From Bremerella sp. P1 (lineage in GTDB: Bacteria > Planctomycetota > Planctomycetia > Pirellulales > Pirellulaceae): DNA of 64,000 nucleotides. Below are positions 25,966-34,829 of the stretch, piece by piece. The position numbers and the translations under genes were made by a program. The notes under the pieces are model-generated. The model was not told the origin of the DNA. It did no database searches and was given only the letters and a program-made list of their open reading frames with translations. Each line of letters starts with the position of its first letter. The first letter of the stretch is position 1. The DNA is taken from NCBI RefSeq assembly GCF_028748185.1, contig NZ_CP118164.1, positions 6,845,814 to 6,909,813 of the forward strand. The letters run 5' to 3'.

Positions 25966-26900
25966 GCGATCGGCGCCAAGCCCAGACCACCCAGGTACTG
26001 ATCGAAGTGCTCTTTCAGCTCTTGAGCCCGAGCATCGGTCCACCAGACACGAAACGCTTCGGCCTTCTCGTCGAACTGGATACGCTCGTGTTCGGCCAGC
26101 TGTAAGAGAAACGCTGGGAACTTCTTGGTGGCCGTTTCGTTTTGCCAGCGTTGGATCTTCTCGACCGCCGTGTGATGGTCGTTAATCACGCCCAGCTTCG
26201 ACTGCACTTCTTCGAACGCAGGGTACAGTTCTTCGCGAAAACTATCGGGGAAGCCGCACTCGACCAATTCCATCGCGTAGCGGACCTTCTTGCCTTCGAT
26301 CCGCATCTGATGCAGCGACTCAGGCGACTCGCCGAGCAAGTGCGAAAAATGGAAGAAGCGAACCACCAGCGGTTCCAGCAGCGTGGGTGCCATCTGTTCG
26401 ACCGACTCTTCTTCGGCGACTTCCCGCCAACGCGTACGCAGGACGACGCCTTCGAATTTCTTGGCCAGGTGTTCCGACTTGGCCCACTCCCAGGCCTGCA
26501 CCACCTTGGGCTGCGCCGCCTTGCGAAGACGCGTGAGAAACGCCAGCACGTCGGCCTTGTCGTCGTCGCCGATGACAAACTTGGCCTTGCGGATCCGCTT
26601 AATGAAGACATCCAGGTCGCGGGCCTCGCCACCGGCTTTGCGGAGCTTCTGGGTCGCTTTCCGGACAACCGTCGAACGCTTCAGCGGCAACAGCGAGGCG
26701 AACAACTGCAGCGCGGCTTGCGTGCGACGCGACCAGGTTCGCAGGTGATGAACGTACTCGACGTCTTCTTTCCAACGATTGGCGGCCAGCGGAAGGATCT
26801 CGAGCATGCGACTCGAACGCGTGCTGATCGCTTCCTTCGCAACTTCAGAAATGGCGTGCCCTGGCTCGATCTTACCGAGCCAGTTGTTGTTCTTTCCCAT
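25962..26900 (-). CDS. CHAD-domain protein
   Basis: A 312-residue all-helical CHAD (conserved histidine alpha-helical) protein. Repeated basic/His motifs are visible: VHHLRTWSRRTQAAL, KLRKAGGEARDLDVF, and LHQMRIEGKKVRYAME. CHAD domains bind polyphosphate and are often linked to polyphosphate enzymes. It lies 10 nt downstream of a Ppx/GppA gene on the same strand, and a SixA-type phosphatase is divergent beyond it, supporting a polyphosphate role. No CYTH domain is fused. Its stop overlaps the hydrolase gene by 4 nt. Confidence 0.88.
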   Translation of the reverse strand: MGKNNNWLGKIEPGHAISEVAKEAISTRSSRMLEILPLAANRWKEDVEYVHHLRTWSRRTQAALQLFASLLPLKRSTVVRKATQKLRKAGGEARDLDVFIKRIRKAKFVIGDDDKADVLAFLTRLRKAAQPKVVQAWEWAKSEHLAKKFEGVVLRTRWREVAEEESVEQMAPTLLEPLVVRFFHFSHLLGESPESLHQMRIEGKKVRYAMELVECGFPDSFREELYPAFEEVQSKLGVINDHHTAVEKIQRWQNETATKKFPAFLLQLAEHERIQFDEKAEAFRVWWTDARAQELKEHFDQYLGGLGLAPIA

Positions 26901-26910
26901 GGAGCTAACT

Positions 26911-28551
26911 CTAGTCGTTCGACGTGCGACTCACCGCAGGTCGATGTAGTCCGAACCGGATATCGGTATCGAACGCTTTGCAAAACAACTCGGTGCGTGA
27001 TCGAGCTGCCCACAAGTCGACTTCCGGGTCGCCGGTGGCCTCGATCGAAACATAGATGTGATCGGGATGCTTGGTGACTTCCACCTTGGATACTTGCTGG
27101 CGGTGGCTGCGGTCGAGCGCCCCGGCCACACGCAAAATGGCAGCCAACTGCTTGACCCGCGTCTGGTCATTGTCGCTCAAACGCGTGAAGTTCGCATGCT
27201 TTTTCTTGGGATTTGCCCCACGATGGTACCGGGCCACGTTGGCCACAATTTCCAGCGCATGCCGCGAGAAGCCAGGCAGCTGACTGTTGAGAATCAAGCT
27301 GTAGCTGTGTTTGTGGTGCTTTTCGTAGTTAATCAGGTAACCGACGTCTTGCAGCATTGCCGCCGCGTAGATCGTTTCGTCATCGGTCTCTCGCAAGTCG
27401 AACAGCGGCGTCATCTGTCGAAACAAGCTGACGGCCAAATCGGCAACGTGATGCGTGTGGATCATGTCGACCCCACAGCTCCGCGCGAACGTCGACATGG
27501 CTTCCTGACGACGCTGCTCTTCGGCCGCTTTATCTTCGGCCGACCCAGGCTCAAGCTCTTCCATCATCGTCAGCATCAGACCATCACGAATGCCGCGGTC
27601 GTGAATCCGTAGTGTGTTCACGTCCATCCGGTGCATCAGCCGATCGATGATCGCAATGCCAGCGACAATGATATCGGCCCGGTCCGCGCTCAGCCCCGGC
27701 ACGTTCTTACGTTCCTTGAGCGTCATCTTGCTGAGCGTATCGAGCGTATGGCTGACGTCGGCGCGGTGAATGCGATAACCCCACTCCATCTGGCCCACTT
27801 CGCCGCGCTGCATCATGAGGATGCTGGCCAGCGTGGTAAACGTGCCGCCGGTACCAAAGAGAACCTGCGGCACAAAAGGGCGGCGTTTGATCATCGGCTT
27901 CAACTCTCTGTCGATGCCGGCGATCATCTTCTTCAGGCTGTCAGGCGTCGAGAAGAGTTCTTCGTTGATGCCGTACTGCTCGGTCACGCGCACGCAGCCC
28001 AGCTTGGTCGGCAAGATCTCTTCGATGTGGCCGCCGCAGGCAAAGACGATCTCGGTACTTCCGCCGCCGATATCGGCGATAGCGACGTTCATGTCGCGCA
28101 CGTCGAAGGCCTGAGCCACACTGCGGAATGCCAACTGGCCTTCCATGTCGGCCGAGATCACTTCGATATCGATTCCTACTTCGTCCTTAGCGCGTTCGCA
28201 GAAGTACCCACCGTTGCCCGCTTCGCGTACGGCACACGTAGCGATGGTGCGGATATCATAGACGCCGAAGCCTTCGGCAATCTTCTTGAAGCGGCGCAGG
28301 GCACTGATGGAACTATCGATCGCTTCTGGATCGAGATTGCCGTTGACCGACAGGCTATGTGCCAAGCGAGTTGACTCCCGTTCTTCATCGAGCACGCGGT
28401 AGTCGAACCCGGCCAGCTTCTGTGCGACCACCAGCCGCATGCTGTTCGAGCCGATATCGATCGCGGCGCAGCGGACAGGTTCGTCACCGTTCTGCGCGCC
28501 AAGATCCGACTCCAGGCCGGTCAGACGTATTTCGGTCGGTTGTTGGCTCAT
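26911..28551 (-). CDS. ppx: exopolyphosphatase/guanosine pentaphosphatase (Ppx/GppA family)
   Basis: A 546-residue protein. The ASKHA phosphatase fold is shown by AAIDIGSNSMRLVVA near residue 30, IADIGGGSTEIVF near 160, and LFGTGGTFTTLASI around 240. A C-terminal HD-like domain (about 350-510) follows. The HD motif itself reads LQDVGY, where relatives have LHDIGY, so one metal ligand seems lost; HHKHSYSLI and the ARYHRG motif are kept. Ppx cleaves terminal phosphates from polyphosphate; GppA acts on pppGpp. The adjacent CHAD gene favours polyphosphate. It is likely co-transcribed with the CHAD gene. Confidence 0.9.
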   Translation of the reverse strand: MSQQPTEIRLTGLESDLGAQNGDEPVRCAAIDIGSNSMRLVVAQKLAGFDYRVLDEERESTRLAHSLSVNGNLDPEAIDSSISALRRFKKIAEGFGVYDIRTIATCAVREAGNGGYFCERAKDEVGIDIEVISADMEGQLAFRSVAQAFDVRDMNVAIADIGGGSTEIVFACGGHIEEILPTKLGCVRVTEQYGINEELFSTPDSLKKMIAGIDRELKPMIKRRPFVPQVLFGTGGTFTTLASILMMQRGEVGQMEWGYRIHRADVSHTLDTLSKMTLKERKNVPGLSADRADIIVAGIAIIDRLMHRMDVNTLRIHDRGIRDGLMLTMMEELEPGSAEDKAAEEQRRQEAMSTFARSCGVDMIHTHHVADLAVSLFRQMTPLFDLRETDDETIYAAAMLQDVGYLINYEKHHKHSYSLILNSQLPGFSRHALEIVANVARYHRGANPKKKHANFTRLSDNDQTRVKQLAAILRVAGALDRSHRQQVSKVEVTKHPDHIYVSIEATGDPEVDLWAARSRTELFCKAFDTDIRFGLHRPAVSRTSND

Positions 28552-28712
28552 AGGGTCGCCATCCTTACGTCAAAAGTTCGACTAGATGCATATTCAAAGT
28601 CCACCGTACACGACACAATAGGGCACACTTGTCGTTGTTGCTGCGAATCGTTGTTCGGAGCAACTGCCATAAGAATCCTCGCCTGCCACACGATGGCCGA
28701 AAGAGACCACGG

Positions 28713-29207
28713 ATGATACGAATGATTTTGATGCGGCACGCCAAGAGTTCTTGGGAAGATGATGTCGCCGATTTTGATCGCCCTTTGAATCGTCGCGGTC
28801 TGCGAGACGCTCCTCGCATCGCTGCGGAACTATCGGATCGAGGCTGGAGCCCCGACGTGGTGGTTCATTCTGCCGCTCTGCGAACCACCCAGACCTGGGA
28901 AATGATGGCAAGCCATTTTCCCGAGGTACGACAGGTTGTTTCCGCAAAGTCGCTCTATCACGGATCTCCGTCCGATATTCGCCAGGTTGCGGAATCATTG
29001 CCTGAGGATTGCGGCACCTGTTTAATCATCGGGCACAATCCAGGGTGGGAATTAGCGGTTCATCAATTGTCAAGCCAAAACGTCCGCATGACAACCGCTA
29101 ACGCTGCGTTATTTGAGAATGTTACCAGCGCCTGGCCGTCTGCGTTCACCCAAGCGGGTGCCTGGAAGTTTATCGATGTGCTGCGTCCCAAGGAACTCGC
29201 CTCGTAA
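28713..29207 (+). CDS. sixA: SixA-type phosphohistidine phosphatase
   Basis: A 164-residue histidine-phosphatase (phosphoglycerate-mutase fold) protein. The catalytic RHAKSSW motif is at the N-terminus (Arg8, His9), with Arg in LNRRGLRDA, and the second His in IIGHNPGWE. SixA removes phosphate from histidine on phosphotransfer proteins. The ATG at 28713 was chosen; alternatives at 28722 and 28731 are close. It is divergent from ppx-chad with 160 bp between them, so a shared regulatory region is possible. SixA, Ppx and CHAD together suggest a phosphate-storage or phosphorelay neighbourhood; this is inferred from context. Confidence 0.88.
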   Translation: MIRMILMRHAKSSWEDDVADFDRPLNRRGLRDAPRIAAELSDRGWSPDVVVHSAALRTTQTWEMMASHFPEVRQVVSAKSLYHGSPSDIRQVAESLPEDCGTCLIIGHNPGWELAVHQLSSQNVRMTTANAALFENVTSAWPSAFTQAGAWKFIDVLRPKELAS

Positions 29208-29296
29208 GCTTGTACGACCCTCATAAGTGGGATCGTCCACCTCCAGCCAGAATTTTTTACCCAGCCGCATAATTCCCCAACGGTCACCAAGGGAAT

Positions 29297-29330
29297 TCGC
29301 ATTGCCGCAAGGTCAACGCTTGCGGTGCGA
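29297..29330. other. hairpin in the leader of the dehydrogenase gene
   Basis: The stem TCGCA-CCGCAAG / CTTGCGG-TGCGA has a bulged TTG on the left and a 7-nt loop. A 9-base direct repeat GCAAGCGAG occurs twice just downstream (about 29357 and 29373). It could be an RNA leader structure; no T-run follows. Confidence 0.35.
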
Positions 29331-29501
29331 TGCCGCGCCGCTAGTCATTTCACGGCAGAAGCGCAAGCGAGCGGCCGCAAGCGAGACTCTCGACATGCTT
29401 GGCTTGATGTCCAAAATAGGTCGGTAGAACACCCTGACGATCGCCGATTGAGGCATCCCGGCTGGGGCCTCTCGTTCTGAAAAAACTTTAGGAGCATACG
29501 C

Positions 29502-30515
29502 ATGTCGCACCAAGTCTGTCTGCTTTCCGGCGATGGGATCGGGCCAGAAATCACCAATGTCGTTCAGGAAATCATCGAAGCGGCCGGCGTGACAATCGAA
29601 TGGATCCCGTGCGATGCGGGTCTTTCGTCGTACGAAAAACATGGCGACCCGCTGCCGCAAGAGACCCTCGACAACATCCGCACCACTAAGCTGGCGCTGA
29701 AAGGTCCTTTGGCCACCGCCAGCGGCACCGGCTTTCGCAGCGTGAATGTATCGCTCCGCAAAGAGCTGCAACTTTACGCCAACTATCGTCCGGCCAAGTC
29801 GCTCAAAGGGGTGCCAGCTCCGTTTGAAGATGTCGACCTGATTGTCGTGCGCGAGAACACCGAAGGTCTTTACAGCGGGCTCGAACACACGGTCGTCCCT
29901 GGCGTGGTCGAAAGCTTACGCGTGATCACCGAAGCTGGCTCGCGCCGCATCGCCCAGTTCGCTTTCGACACCGCTCGTAGCCTGGGCCGCAAGCGTGTGA
30001 CCTGCATTCACAAGGCCAACATCCTGAAGCTCAGCGACGGGCTGTTTCTTGACACGTGCAACAAGGTCGCCAAAGACTATCCCGACATCGAGTACGACGA
30101 GTGCATCGTCGACGCCGCTGCGATGAAGATGGTCCTCAACCCACATCAGTTCGACGTGCTGGTCATGGAAAACCTGTTCGGCGATATCCTCTCGGACCTC
30201 GCCAGCGGTTTGGTCGGTGGCCTCGGCGTGACGCCCAGCGGTAACCTGGGAACCGATGCGGCCGTCTTCGAAGCCGTCCACGGTACCGCCCCAGACATCG
30301 CCGGCAAGAACATGGCCAACCCAACAGCTCTTCTGCTGAGCGCCACGATGATGCTCAAGCACATGAAAGAAACCGAAGCCGCCAAAAAGATCGAAGCCTC
30401 GCTCTTCTCGGTTTTGGAAGAAGGCAAAACGCTCACCGGCGACTTGAAAGGCTCGGCCTCAACGACTGAATTCGCCGAAGCGATTATTGCCAAGCTGGAT
30501 ACGGTGGCGGTTTAA
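29502..30515 (+). CDS. NAD-dependent isocitrate/isopropylmalate dehydrogenase-family enzyme
   Basis: A 337-residue beta-decarboxylating dehydrogenase. Family signs: GDGIGPEI at the N-terminus, the substrate-Arg region [33 protein letters not shown], and the metal/catalytic stretch [19 protein letters not shown], with [12 protein letters not shown] near the end. The pattern with NVSLRK and ENTEGLYSG suits NAD-dependent isocitrate dehydrogenase of the TCA cycle, but homoisocitrate or isopropylmalate activity cannot be excluded. The start has a good site (TTAGGAG). It stands alone on the plus strand. Confidence 0.88.
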   Translation: MSHQVCLLSGDGIGPEITNVVQEIIEAAGVTIEWIPCDAGLSSYEKHGDPLPQETLDNIRTTKLALKGPLATASGTGFRSVNVSLRKELQLYANYRPAKSLKGVPAPFEDVDLIVVRENTEGLYSGLEHTVVPGVVESLRVITEAGSRRIAQFAFDTARSLGRKRVTCIHKANILKLSDGLFLDTCNKVAKDYPDIEYDECIVDAAAMKMVLNPHQFDVLVMENLFGDILSDLASGLVGGLGVTPSGNLGTDAAVFEAVHGTAPDIAGKNMANPTALLLSATMMLKHMKETEAAKKIEASLFSVLEEGKTLTGDLKGSASTTEFAEAIIAKLDTVAV

Positions 30516-30720
30516 AGATTACCGTCACTCAACGGTGAGACTTCGATTAACTGCAAAGCAGGTGCACAGAAGTTCCGTTGCCCAAGCACTAACACTCAAG
30601 GGGGTTGCGATGCCACCCCTACAGGTGTAGCATCTCTACTCGAGTCAGAAGTCCTTTTTCTGTGGTGCACTCTGACTCGACTGCTTGGCTTTCGCTTACA
30701 CTCGGCCTGGAAGAATTTGC

Positions 30721-31347
30721 ATGCTTCTTAACCGCCTGAGCTACTCTCATCTCCTGGTTCGTAGTTCGTTCATCCTGCTTGTGGCATGGATGTTGTTGCC
30801 TTGTGCAGCGCATGCGGAAGAGTTCAGTGATGACGCAATCTTTGCGGCAGTCGAAAAGCAATCGAGTAGTTCTTCACGGATCCGTAAGCTCTATGTGTTT
30901 CCGCCTGGACGAAACAAACGCATTACGTTCATTCGGACCGACGACCACAAGCTCTTTGTCATCGATTGGGCTGAGGATCTTGTGTTCTATATGCCGTATG
31001 CTCCGGAAAAAGCAAAACGCAAGATGAGCGCATATCGGGCAGAGTTCTCACATGTCGTGAAGAAGACCGTACAGGACGCCATTCGTAATCACGATGAAAA
31101 GATGCAAGCCAAAGTCGTCGAAATCTTTGCGTCTAAGGTCGCTAAGATTCGCCCGAAGACAATTTCAGATCCACCTCCAGCTGTACTAGATTCCTATCAC
31201 ATCAGCTACGCATCACTTAAGGGAAAGCATAACTTCCCGAGCACCTTGCCGCTTACCGCAAAAGTAAACGTTGGAGACAACACCTACAGCCTGAAGACTA
31301 CACTGCAGTATTACAGCTTGCCGAACATGCGTGTAATTACGAAGTGA
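30721..31347 (+). CDS. secreted protein of unknown function
   Basis: A 208-residue protein. The signal peptide (about 8-30) ends at AHAEE, with GGAAG 7 nt before the ATG. The mature part starts with Ser-rich SSSSSRIR, then a charged helical stretch (about 85-140) and a beta-rich end. No motif is recognised. Codon choice and base composition appear more AT-rich than in the flanking core genes; this and the next few genes form a small set of orphan proteins that may be accessory. Confidence 0.6.
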   Translation: MLLNRLSYSHLLVRSSFILLVAWMLLPCAAHAEEFSDDAIFAAVEKQSSSSSRIRKLYVFPPGRNKRITFIRTDDHKLFVIDWAEDLVFYMPYAPEKAKRKMSAYRAEFSHVVKKTVQDAIRNHDEKMQAKVVEIFASKVAKIRPKTISDPPPAVLDSYHISYASLKGKHNFPSTLPLTAKVNVGDNTYSLKTTLQYYSLPNMRVITK

Positions 31348-31422
31348 TCGATTCACGTTGTTTGGCAACACTATCCTGGCGCGTAAAACGGATAACGAAC
31401 CGCGTTCGCGCGAGCACTACTT

Positions 31423-31818
31423 CTAGCCCTCGCGCCGTGTATCACCGTAGACGGTATCCACTTCTTCAAATTTTCGCTTGAAGCGGGACTTCGCCTGTTT
31501 TAGCTGTTCGCGCAGCGCCGTCGATTGCCGTTCGGGTCGTAGCCCCGGCCAGTTCGGGCACTCTTTCATCAGTTGATCCCAGGGAGCACTGAACTCTTCG
31601 CGGGGCTCTCCCAGGATTAAGGAAGCACGGTAGGCGAGAACATACCGGAATGCCCAATGGTTATCGGGAAGACACACCTTCATTGCCTCGTGCGGATACT
31701 CATCACTCCAGACGAGCCCGCCGGAAACGCCGTCGTAGATGCAGATCGCATTGGGGTCCCAGATTGTCTGGCGTAAGATGGCCAGCGCACGATCCGGGAA
31801 GGTCCATTGATGGTTCAT
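31423..31818 (-). CDS. small cytoplasmic protein, unknown
   Basis: A 131-residue protein without signal or membrane segment. It contains Trp and Pro in conserved-looking patterns (WDPNAICIYDGVSGGLVW, CPNWPGLRP) and a basic C-terminal helix with KSRFKRKFEEVD. No family is recognised. It converges on the previous gene with about 75 nt between, and may be an immunity- or adaptor-type small protein, though nothing specific supports that. Confidence 0.5.
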   Translation of the reverse strand: MNHQWTFPDRALAILRQTIWDPNAICIYDGVSGGLVWSDEYPHEAMKVCLPDNHWAFRYVLAYRASLILGEPREEFSAPWDQLMKECPNWPGLRPERQSTALREQLKQAKSRFKRKFEEVDTVYGDTRREG

Positions 31819-31982
31819 CGGAAACTAGTATCAACCTGGCCTTCACCAGGACAAACACACTCTTGCTGCAGATTCGATTTTGACACACCGCTATGGTAGC
31901 CTATCAACTACCCCAAAAGCCAGTCACTTGCGCCCGAAACTCGACTGGCTATGCTAGTCATACCCAGCACACAGATGCCGAT

Positions 31983-32072
31983 ATGGCTGATGAAAAGTTC
32001 AGCAAGCGGATTGATGGCATTGATATCGCGGCGGCGTTAAAGTTGTGGAGAGAGTTGATCGACGGAAAATAG
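31983..32072 (+). CDS. possible 29-residue small protein or fragment
   Basis: An ATG-started frame encoding 29 residues (DGIDIAAALKLWRELI near its end) that looks like a short amphipathic helix. No convincing ribosome-binding site is seen. It could be a remnant of a longer gene. It lies 37 nt before the LRR gene. Confidence 0.2.
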   Translation: MADEKFSKRIDGIDIAAALKLWRELIDGK

Positions 32073-32109
32073 CCTCGTAGCCCCAACTATCTCGCCTGGG
32101 AACTCCGGA

Positions 32110-33084
32110 ATGCGTACCTACTTAAAAGTTCTTACAACGGCCGTGGTCTTCGTTCTCTCTCTCGGGCAAGACTCGTCGGCTCAGCCGACCAATGTATCAG
32201 AGGATGACGCCATCGCGGCGATCGAAGCATTGGGTGGCGAGGTGCGAAAAAGCGGCGGAATGGTCATCGGGGTGCACCTTCGCTTTACCCAGGTTAAAGA
32301 TGCAGACTTAATCCATCTGAAGAAACTTTCCGATCTCCAAACACTGAGTCTCTCTAACACCCAAATCAGTGACGTGGGACTTGCTCATCTCAAAGGACAT
32401 AAGAAGCTGAAATTCCTCGGCCTGATTCGCACTCGGATCACCGATGCCGGCATGCCGCATCTCTCCGGTTTGGCCAATCTCGAGCAACTCTACCTCGGCA
32501 AAACAAGTATCACGGACGCAGGCATGGTGCATCTCGAAGGCATGACAAAACTGAACCGGCTCCATCTTGAAGACACCCAGGTAACGGACACCAGTTTGAA
32601 ATACCTACGGGGTCTCAAAGACTTGCGATCACTGCACCTGGAAAATACGAATATCACTGGCCCCGGTCTGATGCATCTGCAAGGTCTGCCCAAGCTAACG
32701 TGGCTAGATTTGGCAGGCACAAAAGTCGATGACGAAGGACTCGCCCCTTTAAGAAAAATGAATGGGCTAGTGCACTTGTTTCTAAGCGACACCCAAATAA
32801 GCGATGCTGGGCTCGCACATCTTGTTAGGCTGTCGTCCCTCAAAACACTGGAAATCGACGGCACAGATACCAGCGACGCGGGTATCGCTCACCTCAAAGA
32901 CCTGGCGAACCTACGTCACTTGAGTTTGTCTAAAACCAACGTCACCGATGAAGTAATTGAGCCCCTCAACGGAATGAAAGGATTGCAAGGCCTTAGTCTC
33001 TTCAAGACGAAGACCACCGAGCAAGGCCGGCAAGCATTGCGCAAAGCTCTGCCCAATTGCATGATTCAACCAGAAGACAAGTAA
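32110..33084 (+). CDS. secreted leucine-rich-repeat protein
   Basis: A 324-residue protein. The signal peptide (about 5-24, ending near SSAQP) is followed by about ten LRRs of the pattern L-xx-L-x-L-xx-T-x-I-x-D-A-G-L-xx-L, spanning about residues 55-315. The Thr/Ser-x-I/V-T-D-A-G form is common in planctomycete secreted LRR proteins, which form a curved solenoid for protein binding outside the cytoplasm. No catalytic motif. The repeats are uniform, so internal recombination is likely. The partner is unknown. Confidence 0.85.
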   Translation: MRTYLKVLTTAVVFVLSLGQDSSAQPTNVSEDDAIAAIEALGGEVRKSGGMVIGVHLRFTQVKDADLIHLKKLSDLQTLSLSNTQISDVGLAHLKGHKKLKFLGLIRTRITDAGMPHLSGLANLEQLYLGKTSITDAGMVHLEGMTKLNRLHLEDTQVTDTSLKYLRGLKDLRSLHLENTNITGPGLMHLQGLPKLTWLDLAGTKVDDEGLAPLRKMNGLVHLFLSDTQISDAGLAHLVRLSSLKTLEIDGTDTSDAGIAHLKDLANLRHLSLSKTNVTDEVIEPLNGMKGLQGLSLFKTKTTEQGRQALRKALPNCMIQPEDK

Positions 33085-33237
33085 CTCTGTGATCCAGCGG
33101 CACCCGTCTGATAAACTCCTTCTTATGTCCGATCTGCTGGCAATCCAGTTCCGCATTCGTTTCAAGACTCACGCGAATCCGCGTAACTCCTTCGAACATT
33201 TCACCGCTTGTTATTCATGCCGCAAAAGCTTTGAACT

Positions 33238-33669
33238 ATGTCTTGGATGATCACGGATCGAGGAGAACTCGAAGGCACATGCTACATCGAAATTCTGCCT
33301 GGCAAGTTCCAAGGTGAATGCTGGAACTCCCAGTCGGTTTTCTTCGACGAAGAGCATTTCGGTTTTATCGAACCGACAATCATTCGACACTGCCCCGAGC
33401 ATGACCACTATACCTTTACCGATATCGATAAGACTATGTGGGAAGACATACTGGCAGACCTGCAGCGTCTGCATCAATCCATCGGTGACGCGTCGCGATT
33501 GTCGGATCTCCGCGGTGAGGTCGACCTGTTCTTCACCACGACCAAGCAGCGCTTCCTCGAAGCGGAAGCTGACAACATGCAGAATCTACGGCAGATGCTC
33601 AATGACTTCATTCTATGGGCTCGCAACACGTTGGAATCGCACGATTCAATGGCCGTTCTTGGGATGTAA
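33238..33669 (+). CDS. small soluble protein, unknown
   Basis: A 143-residue acidic protein. The first half is beta-like with aromatic residues (ECWNSQSVFFDEEHFGFIEP) and a CPEHDHYTF stretch with Cys and two His that could bind metal. The second half is a long helix with EVDLFFTTTKQRFLEAEAD. No family is assigned. It sits after the LRR gene on the same strand but 150 nt away, so it is not clearly an operon member. Confidence 0.5.
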   Translation: MSWMITDRGELEGTCYIEILPGKFQGECWNSQSVFFDEEHFGFIEPTIIRHCPEHDHYTFTDIDKTMWEDILADLQRLHQSIGDASRLSDLRGEVDLFFTTTKQRFLEAEADNMQNLRQMLNDFILWARNTLESHDSMAVLGM

Positions 33670-34001
33670 CGTCCGTCATACGGCATGAACACAAAACACG
33701 CTCCCCGCCCATCCCTGAGAAACCCAAACATCAATTCTGCATTGGTGCATGGTACGCGACGGGAATCCTCATCCTGAGTCATGGGGGCTAAATGCGACCG
33801 AGTGCAGAAGCAGGTCACTTCTCCCTACCAATTTTTTTCCAAGCGCACTATCTTCAGGCGGCATCAGGCTGGTATACCTAGATCTCACGCGGGGACGCTT
33901 CCCCGAAAGCCATCGCCACTCTCGCGATGTTTCGTCTTTTTAAGCCACCACATGCCCGCACCGTCATAGGCATTTCACCCCCAATCGTCACGAGTATCAC
34001 C
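33670..34001. other. intergenic region, nothing recognised
   Basis: 332 bases between two plus-strand genes of unknown function. Frames here are short and lack ribosome-binding sites. A T-run (CCAATTTTTTTCC, near 33830) has no clear stem before it. No promoter could be assigned. Confidence 0.4.
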
Positions 34002-34655
34002 ATGTCTACAGCCAGCGCACAACCTGATCCCAGCGGATCGTTCTCGCCAGAGAACGCCCCGCAGGTCGTGGTGCGCGCCGGCAAGACCTACGTGTGCTCG
34101 GCCTGTGGGACGTTGGTCGAAATTCCGGCCGACGTCGTTGGGCAGTTGGTCGTTGCGGTCGATCATTCGTCGCAGGATCAACAGGACAGTGAACCCGATG
34201 CGCGAGAAGAAGCGACCAGCGTCGTACCCGCTGTCGATCCGGTAGCCAGTGGTAACACCGTGCAGACTGAACAGCGGCCGCCGGCCACCAAGCCAAAGCC
34301 GTCTCGGCCGCTGCGTCCCAAACGTCCTGAGCAACCAGAGTCGAACTCGCTTACCGGCGAATTGATCGACGGGCTCCGGGTTCCCTCGGCCAGGCAACTG
34401 GATCGCGCGCTGGCGTGGGTCTCGTTTCACCTGAAGGTACTCGACCGGCAAGGGAGCGAAATCAATCGGCTGCGGAAGCTCTTGAAGAAACGCTCGACGT
34501 CCGGGGTGCCACGCCCAAGTCTTCTTGGGCGTGCTGAAGAGGTCCCCCAACAACAAGCGGTAGGACGCGCCGGTCGTGCGAAGCCAAGACACGCCCAAGC
34601 GGACTTGGGCGTGGTACCCGATCGGGATCACGAAACGGAACGCGGACCTCCCTGA
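34002..34655 (+). CDS. zinc-knuckle/coiled-coil protein with C-terminus formed by a repeat element
   Basis: A 217-residue protein. Near residue 28 it has a CSACG half zinc ribbon, then a low-complexity Pro/Lys region (about 60-115) and a helix that may self-associate (about 125-165, VSFHLKVLDRQGSEINRLRKLLKK). The coding frame then runs through a paired palindromic repeat (34504-34619), so about the last 50 residues (GVPRPSLLGRAEEV onward) are repeat-derived rather than ancestral. The true ancestral end was probably near residue 167. The ATG at 34002 is the likeliest start. Function is unknown. Confidence 0.55.
   Translation: MSTASAQPDPSGSFSPENAPQVVVRAGKTYVCSACGTLVEIPADVVGQLVVAVDHSSQDQQDSEPDAREEATSVVPAVDPVASGNTVQTEQRPPATKPKPSRPLRPKRPEQPESNSLTGELIDGLRVPSARQLDRALAWVSFHLKVLDRQGSEINRLRKLLKKRSTSGVPRPSLLGRAEEVPQQQAVGRAGRAKPRHAQADLGVVPDRDHETERGPP
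34504..34619. repeat. paired palindromic element, copy 1 (inside a coding sequence)
   Basis: Left unit GGTGCCACGCCCAAG/CTTGGGCGTG (34505-34533) and right unit CACGCCCAAG/CTTGGGCGTGGTACCC (34590-34619) are each near-perfect palindromes, set as mirror images about 55 bases apart. A second copy at 51166-51308 has the same units in the reverse orientation: the GTCTTC spacer here matches the GAAGAC spacer of the far unit there. Such short elements with palindromic ends resemble REP/MITE-type elements moved by a transposase in trans. Confidence 0.7.
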
Positions 34656-34662
34656 CAATCTC

Positions 34663-34699
34663 TTGTCCCCTCTCCATGGCAGGGCGAGGGGACAGGAAA
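34663..34699. repeat. partial GTCCCCTC repeat
   Basis: CTTGTCCCCTC and GAGGGGACAGG around a short centre form an 8-bp inverted repeat (GTCCCCTC/GAGGGGAC) and resemble the first part of the 40-base repeat at 16714 and 48068. It is a divergent or truncated copy just after the gene at 34002-34655. Confidence 0.4.
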
Positions 34700-34829
34700 G
34701 CGGCGCATGCATACGCCGTGGTTGGAGCAGACAAAAAGCCCCGTTTTGCTGTAAAATCAGGGGGTTGGTTAACCGCGTTTCGACTTAGCGGTCAATCCGA
34801 TGGACATTAAGTCTTCTCGGAGAGAACCC

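Noticed and set aside
32320-33040. regularly spaced similar 72-base units
   Set aside because: These are codons of the leucine-rich repeats, not a DNA-level array.
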